A DNA stretch of 48,912 nucleotides from Deltaproteobacteria bacterium. Lineage in GTDB: Bacteria > Desulfobacterota > Dissulfuribacteria > Dissulfuribacterales > QOAL01. Location: assembly GCA_026992735.1 (NCBI GenBank), contig JALWYO010000082.1, forward strand, positions 1 through 48,912, given 5' to 3'. Shown in pieces: positions 33,584 to 42,148 of this stretch (positions are counted from its first letter, which is position 1; every line of letters begins with the position of its first letter). The position numbers and the translations under genes were made by a program. The notes under the pieces were generated by a model. It was not told where the DNA came from. It saw only the letters and a program-made list of their open reading frames with translations, and made no database searches.

Positions 33584-34693
33584 ATGTCTGAAAAGCAATA
33601 TGGCCATGAAATCAAAACAGGTCTCAGCCGCAGGTCGTTTCTCAAGGGCTGTGCAATTGCTGCCGCCACCCTTGGACTCTCCCCAGAGGTAGTCCCAAGG
33701 ATGGTGGAGGCCGCCATGTCTCCCAAAAGGCCGCCGGTAGTATGGCTGCACTTCCAGGAATGCACGGGCTGCACCGAGGCCCTGTTGCGTTCGGCCAGGC
33801 CGGACATAGCCACCCTTATCCTGGACCTTATCTCCCTGGATTACCATGAAACCGTCATGGCCGCTGCTGGGGAACAGGCTGAGCAGAACCTCCATGAGGC
33901 CATAAACGACAATGCAGGCAAGTTCATCTGCGTGGTGGAAGGGGCCATTCCCACCAAGGATGGCGGCATCTACTGCAAGATAGGCGGAAAAACGGCCATG
34001 GAAATCCTTGACGACGTGGCGCACAAGTCAAAGGCCGTAATCGCCATAGGGACCTGCGGGGCATTTGGCGGCGTCCAGGCCGCAAAGCCAAACCCCACGG
34101 GAGCAGTCGGTGTTCAGGACCTGATAAAAGACAGGCCGATTATAAATGTTCCCGGCTGTCCGCCAAATCCCGCGAACTTCCTGGCCACAGTGGTGCAGAT
34201 ACTCACCTACGGCCGTCCTCCAGAGCTTGACGAACTTGGAAGGCCGAAGTTTGCCTACGGAAGAAAGATACACGACCAGTGCGAGCGCAGATCGCACTTC
34301 GACGAGGGGCGCTTTGTGGAACAGTTCGGGGACCCGGGGCACAAGAAGGCCTACTGCCTCTACAAGATGGGCTGCAAGGGACCTGTCACCTATTCAAACT
34401 GCTCGGTAGAGCGCTTCTGTAACATCGGCGCATGGCCGGTAGGTTCCGGGCATGGCTGTATCGGCTGCACCGAACCAGGATTCTGGGATACCATGATGCC
34501 GATCTACCAGCACCTGCCAGGCATATACATCCCTGTTGGCGGAGGCATCAGGGAACAGGCAGAGAAGATGGGCAAGTTCGCTGTAGGAGGTGCTGCCGCA
34601 GTCATTGCCGCCCATGCCGCAGCGGGAATAGGGAAAAAGATATTCTCCATAAAATGTTCCTCTGGAGAAGACAAGAAAGACAAAGACGAATAG
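33584..34693 (+). CDS. [NiFe] hydrogenase small subunit, Tat-exported (group 1)
   Basis: This is the electron-transfer subunit with three Fe-S clusters. I start at the ATG at 33584, preceded by gaggagg; an ATG at 33569 overlaps that ribosome site. The 369-residue protein has a twin-arginine signal (SRRSFLKGC near residue 16). The proximal-cluster segment is HFQECTGCTEALLRS, with GTCGAFGGVQAAKPNPTG and VPGCPPNP further along. C-terminal cluster motifs are CLYKMGCKGP and CIGCTEPGFWD. A hydrophobic alanine/glycine stretch near the C terminus may anchor it, and the tail is charged. Glycines stand where oxygen-tolerant enzymes have two extra cysteines (CTGC rather than CTCC; FGGVQ rather than WGCVQ), so it is of the standard type. 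Confidence 0.94.
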   Translation: MSEKQYGHEIKTGLSRRSFLKGCAIAAATLGLSPEVVPRMVEAAMSPKRPPVVWLHFQECTGCTEALLRSARPDIATLILDLISLDYHETVMAAAGEQAEQNLHEAINDNAGKFICVVEGAIPTKDGGIYCKIGGKTAMEILDDVAHKSKAVIAIGTCGAFGGVQAAKPNPTGAVGVQDLIKDRPIINVPGCPPNPANFLATVVQILTYGRPPELDELGRPKFAYGRKIHDQCERRSHFDEGRFVEQFGDPGHKKAYCLYKMGCKGPVTYSNCSVERFCNIGAWPVGSGHGCIGCTEPGFWDTMMPIYQHLPGIYIPVGGGIREQAEKMGKFAVGGAAAVIAAHAAAGIGKKIFSIKCSSGEDKKDKDE

Positions 34694-34705
34694 CAGGAGG
34701 CAGAA

Positions 34706-36415
34706 ATGGCTACCAAGATCACTGTCGATCCCATTACCCGGATAGAAGGCCATTTAAGGATAGACGTGGAAGTGGACAAAGGGAACATCACCAATGCATG
34801 GGCGTCTCCACAGATGTGGCGCGGCATAGAGGTGATTCTGAAGGGAAGGGACCCAAGGGATGCGTGGGCATTCTGCCAGAGGATCTGCGGGGTCTGCACC
34901 ACGGTGCATGCCATAGCATCTGTCAGGACGGTGGAAAATGCCCTGGGCATCGGGGTCCCGATAAATGCCCAGTACATCAGGAATATCATACTTTGCGCCC
35001 ATGCAATGCACGACCATATCGTCCACTTTTACCAGCTTTCAGCCCTGGACTGGGTGGACGTTGTTTCAGCCCTGGATGCGGACCCAGGCAAGACAGCCGA
35101 GCTTGCCCAGTCACTGTCTCCCTGGCCGGGCAACGGCAAGAGCCGTTTTGCAGAAGTAAAGGCAAAGCTGGAAGCCCTGGTGAAAAGCGGACAGCTTGGC
35201 CCGTTCCAGAACGGTTACTGGGGGCATCCGGCCATGAAGCTCCCCCCGGAAGCAAACCTCATGGCAGTGTCCCACTACCTGCAGGCCCTGGACTACCAGC
35301 GCAAGGCTGACCAGGTGGCGGCCATCTTCGGAGGGAAAAACCCGCATATACAGACTGTCATAGTGGGAGGAGTGGCCCTGGCCATCAACCTCAACAACCT
35401 TTCCACGTTAAACATGGACAGGCTCACGCAGGCCAAACAGCTTCTCCAGGAGGTGAGGCAATTCGTGCAGCAGGTTTACCTGCCGGACGTGATTGCCATC
35501 GGTGCCCTGTACAAGAACTGGCTTGCCTACGGGAAAGGGGTAACCAACTACCTTGCCGTCCCGGACCTGCCGCTGGACTGCAAGGGAACCAGTTTCGATC
35601 TGCCCGGCGGGACCATCTTCGGCGCAGACCTTAAAGACTTTACCCCCATAACTTCTTTTAATGACAAGTACTTCAGGGACAACGTGGCAGAATCCATTGT
35701 CCACTCCTGGTACAAGGGAGACTGGACCCGTCACCCGTGGAACGAGGAAACAGTGCCTGACTACACTGACTTCCAGGAAAATGGAAAGTATTCCTGGGCA
35801 AAGGCACCCAGGTTTAACGGTGAGCCGATGCAGGTAGGCCCCCTGGCCCAGGTGCTGGTGGGGTACGTGAGCGGACACGAAACAACCAGGAAATGGGTAG
35901 ATCTTGCTCTCAAAAAGGTCTCTGCAATAGCAGGGGCAAATGTTGGTCCTGATGCACTCCAGTCCACTCCTGGGCGTCACCTTGCAAGGTCAATAAGGGC
36001 GGCAATGATCGCCGACTATGCCATCAAGCACATAGACCTTCTTATCAAGAATATCGGTATGGGAGACCTGGAAATCTATCCGTACAACAACCCACCCAGG
36101 TTCCCCAAAGGCGAGATACGCGGCTTTGGCTTCCACGAGGCCCCACGGGGCACGCTTTCTCACTGGATAGTGATAGATAATGGAAAGATCAAGAACTACC
36201 AGTGCGTGGTCCCGTCCACATGGAACGTAAGCCCCAGGTGCGCCAAGGACTACATGGGCCCTTATGAATCATCACTGGTAGGCAACCCGGTGGCAGATGC
36301 CGCCAAGCCCCTGGAAGTTCTAAGGACCATTCATTCCTTTGATCCCTGCATTGCCTGTGCCGTTCATCTCCTGGACCCGGGCAAGAGGGAATTTTCAAAG
36401 GTAAAGGTGCTCTGA
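34706..36415 (+). CDS. [NiFe] hydrogenase large subunit
   Basis: This subunit carries the NiFe active site and splits H2. The 569-residue protein has the N-terminal pair RICGVCTTVHA (CxxC) near residue 62 and the C-terminal pair DPCIACAVH. The segment after that His (LLDPGKREFSKVKVL) is the extension removed by the maturation protease once nickel is in place, and the protease gene is at 44253. It has an aggagg ribosome site and follows the small subunit by 12 bases. With no signal of its own, it would be carried across the membrane by the small subunit's Tat signal. It belongs to the membrane-bound uptake hydrogenase group with the cytochrome b that follows. Confidence 0.96.
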   Translation: MATKITVDPITRIEGHLRIDVEVDKGNITNAWASPQMWRGIEVILKGRDPRDAWAFCQRICGVCTTVHAIASVRTVENALGIGVPINAQYIRNIILCAHAMHDHIVHFYQLSALDWVDVVSALDADPGKTAELAQSLSPWPGNGKSRFAEVKAKLEALVKSGQLGPFQNGYWGHPAMKLPPEANLMAVSHYLQALDYQRKADQVAAIFGGKNPHIQTVIVGGVALAINLNNLSTLNMDRLTQAKQLLQEVRQFVQQVYLPDVIAIGALYKNWLAYGKGVTNYLAVPDLPLDCKGTSFDLPGGTIFGADLKDFTPITSFNDKYFRDNVAESIVHSWYKGDWTRHPWNEETVPDYTDFQENGKYSWAKAPRFNGEPMQVGPLAQVLVGYVSGHETTRKWVDLALKKVSAIAGANVGPDALQSTPGRHLARSIRAAMIADYAIKHIDLLIKNIGMGDLEIYPYNNPPRFPKGEIRGFGFHEAPRGTLSHWIVIDNGKIKNYQCVVPSTWNVSPRCAKDYMGPYESSLVGNPVADAAKPLEVLRTIHSFDPCIACAVHLLDPGKREFSKVKVL

Positions 36416-36431
36416 AAAGGAGGGCAGTATC

Positions 36432-37139
36432 ATGGTAAGGAAAGAACCGAGACTCTACTACAGGGTTTTTGTGTGGAGCGGCACCCTCAGGTTGTTTCAC
36501 TGGACCCTTGCATTCAGCACTTTTATCCTGATCCTTACGGGGATATACATACATTATCCGCCCATAACCACCAAGTGGGCAGAGTTCAAGCCACAGTACA
36601 TCATGGCCACATTGAGATACTGGCATTTTACTGCAGGCTATTTCTTTATATGCGCCCTGCTTGTGCGCTTCTACCTCTTTTTTGCAGGCAACAGGTACGA
36701 ACGCCCCACGGATTTTCTTCCCATAAACAAAAGGAATCTCAAATCATTGGTTTATAACATCAAGTTCTACCTGTACCTGACGGATGAGCACGAGTGCAGG
36801 ATGGGCCACACCATCCTGGCAGGCACGATCTACTTTATCCTGTTCATCTGCGGCCTGATCATGGGCCTGACCGGCCTGTACCTGCTCTACCCTGAGACGC
36901 CCATGATTGCCAAGATAGGGCATGAGCTTTTTGGCACTCCCCAGCAGGCCCGTCTGGTGCACTATACGTTGAACTGGTTCTTCATCTTTTTCATCATGGT
37001 GCATCTCTACATTGCCATATGGAATGATTTCAATGCACCTGACGCTATCATTTCAGGGGCCTTCTCCGGCTCCAAGATGATGCCTGCAGACCTTGAGTGC
37101 CCTATAGAGGAGCTGGAGAAGATCCCCTTTGAAAAATAA
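36432..37139 (+). CDS. Hydrogenase cytochrome b subunit (HyaC type)
   Basis: This di-haem membrane subunit passes electrons from the small subunit to quinone. The 235-residue protein has four likely membrane helices: about 20-40 (FHWTLAFSTFILILTGIYIHY), 60-80 (WHFTAGYFFICALLVRFYLFF), 125-150 (ILAGTIYFILFICGLIMGLTG) and 180-205 (LNWFFIFFIMVHLYIAIWNDF). Histidines in the first, second and last helices suit haem ligation. An aaaggagggc ribosome site precedes the ATG. It closes the structural gene trio, so the hydrogenase is probably an uptake enzyme that feeds the quinone pool from periplasmic H2. Confidence 0.92.
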   Translation: MVRKEPRLYYRVFVWSGTLRLFHWTLAFSTFILILTGIYIHYPPITTKWAEFKPQYIMATLRYWHFTAGYFFICALLVRFYLFFAGNRYERPTDFLPINKRNLKSLVYNIKFYLYLTDEHECRMGHTILAGTIYFILFICGLIMGLTGLYLLYPETPMIAKIGHELFGTPQQARLVHYTLNWFFIFFIMVHLYIAIWNDFNAPDAIISGAFSGSKMMPADLECPIEELEKIPFEK

Positions 37140-37266
37140 TACTATTGCCGGGTAGGACATCGAATTACCTTATTGCCGGAATATTGAGCACAGGGTGCCC
37201 TATGCCCTTTGTCCCCAGTCCCCTGCAGATGAATTACTTCATGCAAGAAAGTCTGGGCAGTGAAAC

Positions 37267-37293
37267 ATTTTACGCTTTTCCGGATCGTAAAAT
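37267..37293 (+). promoter_or_regulatory. Hairpin abutting the SulP start codon
   Basis: attttacg (37267-37274) and cgtaaaat (37286-37293) are exact reverse complements around an 11-base loop, ending six bases before the ATG at 37300. There is no normal Shine-Dalgarno sequence in that gap beyond cagg, so the structure could affect translation, or the palindrome could be an operator. Similar arms (tttacga/tcgtaaa) occur at 26704-26736. Confidence 0.35.
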
Positions 37294-37299
37294 CAGGCC

Positions 37300-39537
37300 A
37301 TGAGGAATTTTCTGCCTGCGCTTAACTGGTTTTCGGGCTATGGCGCCGGGGCGCTGCGCCAGGACCTGGTCAGCGGAATTACAGTGGCACTGGTCCTTAT
37401 TCCCCAGTCAATGGCCTATGCCCAGCTTGCGGGTCTTCCTCCATATTATGGGCTTTATGCCTCCTTCCTGCCTCCAGTAATAGCAGCGCTATTCGGATCC
37501 AGCCGGCAACTTTCCACAGGCCCGGTGGCAGTAGTCGCCATGATGACATCAGCCGCACTGGAACCCATGGCTGTTGCTGGCAGTCAAGGGTATATCGCCT
37601 ATGCGGTATTACTGGCCCTGCTCGTGGGCATAATACAGTTCGGGCTTGGAGTCCTGAGGCTTGGGGTAGTGGTCAACCTTCTGTCTCATCCGGTTTTGCT
37701 TGGCTTCACCAATGCCGCTGCCATTGTGATTGCAACCAGCCAGCTTGGAAAATTTCTTGGCGTGCCAGTTGACAAGGGGCATACGCATTTTGAGACTGTC
37801 TGGCGAATCATCCAGGCAGCCCTGGACTATGTGTACTGGCCGACCATTGCCTTTGGCACAGGGGCACTTGCCGGCATGCTCTACCTGAAATGGAAATATC
37901 CGAAACTACCTTACGTGCTCATCGCGGTAACCATAGCAACGGTTATCTCATGGGCAACTGATTACGGCCTTGACAGGAAGGTATCCATTTCCCAGATAGA
38001 ATGCCCCGATCTGCCTGATCTTGTAAGCAAGTTCAACCAGGAACTCATGACAATAGAGACATTCACGGCGACCCGTTCCAGGTTAAGGCCCCAAGTGGAA
38101 CGCATCAGCAGAGAACACGGCAAGCCATGCAGCCGTTGCCATCCTGCCAGGACGATCGGTACAGACGTACTTGAGACAGCTCCACCAGGCATAAACAAGG
38201 GCAAATGGAACATGAAACAGTATCAGGAAAAGATACTTGTTCTGCACCTCATGGCCGGGGTCATTGATGAATTCATTGCAGATGCAAAGGAAAAACTTGT
38301 AAAATTCAGGGCCTGCCTGAAGGGCTACAAATTCGTGGCAGTCAAACTGCCGGATGGGACCACCCGATATTATCAGAGGTACAAGGTTCCCTACAATGCC
38401 CAGACAGACTGGCGCATCTGGAGGATAAAGGCCTATAACAAACCTATTTCCAGGGATGCGCTGATCCTTGCAGCAGGAGGTGGCGTGGTAGGAGACATAC
38501 CGAAAGGGCTGCCAGGTTTTTCCATGCCATGCCACGATATTGACATAGCCAGGAAACTGTTGCTTTCCGCCTTTGTCATAGCCCTGGTAGGATTTATGGA
38601 AGCAATCTCGATCGCAAAGGTAATGGCAGCCAAATCCGGTCAGAAACTGGATGCAAACCAGGAGCTGATAGGGCAGGGTATTGCCAATATAGCAGGGTCC
38701 TTTTTCAGCAGCTTTCCGGTATCCGGCTCCTTTTCCAGGTCTGCGGTAAATTTCGAGTCAGGTGCCCAAACAGGCATGTCCAGCATTTTTACCAGCATGG
38801 TCGTGATACTGGTCATGCTGTTCCTTACCCCGCTGCTGTATCATCTTCCACAAAGCGTGCTTGCCGCAGTGATCATGGTAGCTGTCCTTGGGCTCATTAA
38901 TATCAAGGGATTAAAACATACATTCAAGGTATCCATGGCTGATGGCGTTATAAGCCTTATCACGTTTGTCACTACGCTGGCATTTGCCCCGCACCTGGAC
39001 AAGGGCGTGCTTACAGGGACCTTGCTGAGCCTTGTTGTCTTTTTCTACAGGATGATGCGCCCGTCCATCGCAGTGCTATCCCTCTGGAAGGATGGCCATT
39101 ACAGGGATTCAAAAAAATACAACCTGGCCCTGTGCCGCTATATTGCAATAATCAGGTTTGACGGGCCATTCTTCTTTGCAAATATTGGCTATCTCGATGA
39201 AGAAGTGCTCAGGATAGTGAACGACAGGAAAGAACTCAGGGCCATAATACTGAAGTGCAACGGTATAAACGTGATAGATGCATCAGGCGAAGAGGCCCTG
39301 GCCCTCATGGTGGACAGGCTCAGGGCAGCGGGTTACCGGGTTTATTTCAGCGGCATAAAGGAAAATGTACTCGAAGTCATCCAAAACAGCTCTCTTTACA
39401 GCAGGATAGGCCCTGAGAACATCTTTGCCACACTCGCAATCGCACTCTCAAAGATATGGGACACATACCATTATGACAGCCAGGAAGAAGAGTGCCCGCT
39501 GAAAAAGGTAATCTACAAACAGGCCACAAAAACCTGA
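37300..39537 (+). CDS. SulP-family anion transporter with large CxxCH-containing insertion and STAS domain
   Basis: The 745-residue protein begins as a SulP transporter (LVSGITVALVLIPQSMAYAQLAGLPPYYGLYAS is split here as LVSGITVALVLIPQSM and AYAQLAGLPPYYGLYAS). The membrane core resumes after an insertion (FVIALVGFMEAISIAKVMA, NIAGSFFSSFPVSGSFSRSA), and the C terminus is a cytoplasmic STAS domain (about 605-715, GINVIDASGEEALA). Between about residues 225 and 410 lies a soluble, partly coiled insertion. It carries CSRCH (residues 277-281), a haem-c or metal-type motif, and a YYQRYKVPYNAQ segment. SulP proteins carry sulfate, bicarbonate or other anions, and the substrate here is unknown. It sits 160 bases after the hydrogenase trio and overlaps the approach to hypF, so it is in the hydrogenase locus. 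Confidence 0.88.
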   Translation: MRNFLPALNWFSGYGAGALRQDLVSGITVALVLIPQSMAYAQLAGLPPYYGLYASFLPPVIAALFGSSRQLSTGPVAVVAMMTSAALEPMAVAGSQGYIAYAVLLALLVGIIQFGLGVLRLGVVVNLLSHPVLLGFTNAAAIVIATSQLGKFLGVPVDKGHTHFETVWRIIQAALDYVYWPTIAFGTGALAGMLYLKWKYPKLPYVLIAVTIATVISWATDYGLDRKVSISQIECPDLPDLVSKFNQELMTIETFTATRSRLRPQVERISREHGKPCSRCHPARTIGTDVLETAPPGINKGKWNMKQYQEKILVLHLMAGVIDEFIADAKEKLVKFRACLKGYKFVAVKLPDGTTRYYQRYKVPYNAQTDWRIWRIKAYNKPISRDALILAAGGGVVGDIPKGLPGFSMPCHDIDIARKLLLSAFVIALVGFMEAISIAKVMAAKSGQKLDANQELIGQGIANIAGSFFSSFPVSGSFSRSAVNFESGAQTGMSSIFTSMVVILVMLFLTPLLYHLPQSVLAAVIMVAVLGLINIKGLKHTFKVSMADGVISLITFVTTLAFAPHLDKGVLTGTLLSLVVFFYRMMRPSIAVLSLWKDGHYRDSKKYNLALCRYIAIIRFDGPFFFANIGYLDEEVLRIVNDRKELRAIILKCNGINVIDASGEEALALMVDRLRAAGYRVYFSGIKENVLEVIQNSSLYSRIGPENIFATLAIALSKIWDTYHYDSQEEECPLKKVIYKQATKT

Positions 39538-39569
39538 TGTTGAGTTCAAGGAATCAGGATATCAACTGC

Positions 39570-41894
39570 ATGGCTCTGGAAATCAGAATCAGAGGCATTG
39601 TCCAGGGAGTCGGCTTCCGGCCATTCGTGTACAGGCTCGCCAAGGGGCTGGATCTAAGGGGCAACATAAGTAATACTACTTCCGGAGTGGTTATACGCAT
39701 AGCCGGGCAAAAGGAGAATGTTGCCATGTTCGTGCAAAAGATCAGGGAAGAGGCACCACCTCTTTCCAGAATACACGGCATGGAAACAGAAAACCTTCTG
39801 ACAGAAGGGCCCTTGCCTGAAGGCTTTGAGATTTCCGGAACCCTCAGCCATGGCAGGGTCAGCACCCTTATCTCTCCTGACATTGCGGTCTGCAGGGATT
39901 GCCTGGCAGAGATCATGGACAGGAACGACAGGCGTTTCGGTTACGCTTTCACAAACTGCACCAACTGCGGCCCCCGTTACACCATCATAGAGTCTCTTCC
40001 GTATGACCGCGAAAACACGTCCATGAAGGCCTTCAGGATGTGCAAGTCCTGCCTTGAAGAATACCAATCTCCCATGGACCGGCGTTTCCATGCCCAGCCC
40101 AATGCCTGCCCGGAATGTGGTCCGGGGCTGTACTGGCTTGCCAGCGGTAAAATCGCCAGGGATGATCCCATAGGCAAGGCAGCTGCCTTTCTCCAGGCAG
40201 GGAAAATAGTGGCCATAAAAGGATTGGGAGGTTTTCATATTGCAGCAGATGCATTTGAGGACGTGCCTGTCAATACATTGAGGACCAGGAAGCAAAGGCC
40301 ATTCAAGCCGTTTGCTGTAATGCTAGATGGTATTGAGACTGCCAGGGAACTATGCCATCTCTCTGACAAGGAAGCCAATATACTGATGTCGCTCGAGGCC
40401 CCGATTGTCGTGGTTCCTGCCAGGGAAGATTCGGGGCTTTCAGCAAAGATTGCGCCGGGGATAGGGAAAATCGGAGTCATGCTGCCGTACACTCCTCTCC
40501 ATCACCTGCTGTTTGCAAGGAAGGCATGCCCCAGGGCATTGATAATGACCAGCGGCAACCCCAGGGGAGAACCCCTGTGCACAGGCAACCATGAGGCATT
40601 GGAACGTCTGGACAACTACGTTGACGGCTTCCTGCTGCACGACAGGGACATATACACGGGAGTGGATGACTCGGTTGTAAGAATCATGGCAGGGAAACCC
40701 AGGTTTATCCGCCGTTCCAGGGGATTTGCTCCCGCACCTGTCAAGGCTGTTGGAGTAAGCCATCCCGGCCTTGCAGTAGGAGCAGAGCTGAAAAACACCT
40801 TCTGCCTGTGCAGAAAAGACGAGGCATTCCCCAGCCAGCACATCGGCAATCTTTCCAGCCTGGCCTGCCTGGAGTTTTTCCAGGAAAACATTGCACATAT
40901 GAAAAGGCTCCTGGAAATTACCCCTGAATTCATTGCGGCAGACCTTCATCCCGATTATCTGAGTACAAGCTATGCTGTAGAGACCGGCCTTCCTGTCTTC
41001 CGGATTCAGCACCATTTTGCACATGCAGCATCGGTCATGGCAGAACACGGTATCAGGGAAGAGGTGCTGGCCCTGGTCCTGGACGGATCAGGCTTCGGCC
41101 CGGATAACACTGTGTGGGGAGGAGAAGTTCTGTCATGCACGCCAGCAGGATTTCAGCGGCTTGCCCGCCTCAGGCCGTTTCCCTTGCCAGGAGGCGACAT
41201 GGCGGCCAGGGAACCGTGGCGAATGGCACTGTCCCTACTTTTTTCCATGGGAGTCACGGATTCTCATGCCGTGCCCATGCTGCCAGGCCAGGCCATTGAC
41301 CCTCAGAAACAGCAAAACATCCTTGAAATAATGAGACTCGGGCTGGGATCTCCCATGACTTCCAGCTGCGGCAGGCTGTTTGATGGAGTGGCGGCACTGG
41401 CTGATGTATGCATTAAAAATACCTATGAAGGCCAATCAGCCATGATGCTGGAGCATTGCTGTCAAAAGGCCTTGAGAGGCAAAAACATAGTTGATACGAC
41501 TGAATTCGAAGATTTTCTGCATGACAGGGCCTGCTGGAGCCAGGGCGAAATGCCTCCTTATGAGATAGACTGGAGACAGTGTGTGGAGACGATACGAAGA
41601 TATTTAAAGGAAGGCCGAAGCAAAGAAGCGATTTCGACAGTTTTCCATGCATTCCTTACAGCCTCGTTCAGTAGTCTCTTGATAGAGCTGGCTTCTCTAA
41701 AAGGCATTTCGAAGCTGGTCCTGAGCGGGGGATGCATGCAAAACCGCGTACTTCTCGAGGGGCTGACCTCCTATCTGAATGCAAAAGGTTTGCAGGTCTA
41801 TGTTAATGAATGCGTTCCTGCAAACGATGCCGGGATATCCCTGGGCCAGGCACTGGCAGGATCGGCACTTTACGAGGCAGCAGTATGTGCTTAG
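39570..41894 (+). CDS. hypF: Carbamoyltransferase HypF
   Basis: HypF makes the thiocarbamate precursor of the hydrogenase cyanide ligands from carbamoyl phosphate and passes it to HypE. I start at the ATG at 39570 (MALEIRIRGIVQGVGFRPF), the homologous start. An ATG at 39537 overlaps the SulP stop (TGATG) and would add 11 residues. The protein has an N-terminal acylphosphatase domain and two zinc-finger-like blocks (CRDCLAEI...CTNCGPRY and CKSCLEEY...CPECGPG). A YrdC-like domain follows (IVAIKGLGGFHIAADA, RKQRPFKPFAVM), then a Kae1-like C-terminal domain (IQHHFAHAASVMAEHG, LVLDGSGFG, LVLSGGCMQNRVL). Its 775 residues are normal for the family. Confidence 0.95.
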   Translation: MALEIRIRGIVQGVGFRPFVYRLAKGLDLRGNISNTTSGVVIRIAGQKENVAMFVQKIREEAPPLSRIHGMETENLLTEGPLPEGFEISGTLSHGRVSTLISPDIAVCRDCLAEIMDRNDRRFGYAFTNCTNCGPRYTIIESLPYDRENTSMKAFRMCKSCLEEYQSPMDRRFHAQPNACPECGPGLYWLASGKIARDDPIGKAAAFLQAGKIVAIKGLGGFHIAADAFEDVPVNTLRTRKQRPFKPFAVMLDGIETARELCHLSDKEANILMSLEAPIVVVPAREDSGLSAKIAPGIGKIGVMLPYTPLHHLLFARKACPRALIMTSGNPRGEPLCTGNHEALERLDNYVDGFLLHDRDIYTGVDDSVVRIMAGKPRFIRRSRGFAPAPVKAVGVSHPGLAVGAELKNTFCLCRKDEAFPSQHIGNLSSLACLEFFQENIAHMKRLLEITPEFIAADLHPDYLSTSYAVETGLPVFRIQHHFAHAASVMAEHGIREEVLALVLDGSGFGPDNTVWGGEVLSCTPAGFQRLARLRPFPLPGGDMAAREPWRMALSLLFSMGVTDSHAVPMLPGQAIDPQKQQNILEIMRLGLGSPMTSSCGRLFDGVAALADVCIKNTYEGQSAMMLEHCCQKALRGKNIVDTTEFEDFLHDRACWSQGEMPPYEIDWRQCVETIRRYLKEGRSKEAISTVFHAFLTASFSSLLIELASLKGISKLVLSGGCMQNRVLLEGLTSYLNAKGLQVYVNECVPANDAGISLGQALAGSALYEAAVCA

Positions 41895-42148
41895 CAATAC
41901 CCATGAAGGTAACAGCAATTGAAGGAGATCAGGATGACATCCTGATACCGCCTGTGGCAACAGTTGAGGCCAGGGGAGTTACAAGCAGGATAAGGCTGGA
42001 TATCGTGGACCGTATGCCCAGAGTTGGCGATTACGTTATTGTTCACGCAGGTTTTGCCATCCATACCCTTGCTCCCGAAGATGCCCGGAAAAGCATGGCC
42101 CTGCTGCAGGAAATGGCCGGGCAGACAGACGACAATCAACCAAGATGA
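41885..42148 (+). CDS. hypC: Hydrogenase maturation chaperone HypC
   Basis: HypC binds HypD while the Fe(CN)2CO unit is built and then the large-subunit precursor. I start at the ATG at 41885 because the mature N terminus MCLAIPMKV, with its essential Cys2, begins there. This start lies inside the end of hypF (10-base overlap). The 87-residue protein has the family beta-barrel motifs VDRMPRVGDYVIVHAGFAIHTL. It overlaps hypD by ATGA, so the hyp genes are translationally chained. Confidence 0.95.
   Translation: MCLAIPMKVTAIEGDQDDILIPPVATVEARGVTSRIRLDIVDRMPRVGDYVIVHAGFAIHTLAPEDARKSMALLQEMAGQTDDNQPR

Noticed and set aside
34432-35310. A 292-codon frame across the hydrogenase genes
   Set aside because: It is a shadow of the small and large subunit genes in another frame, with low-complexity composition.
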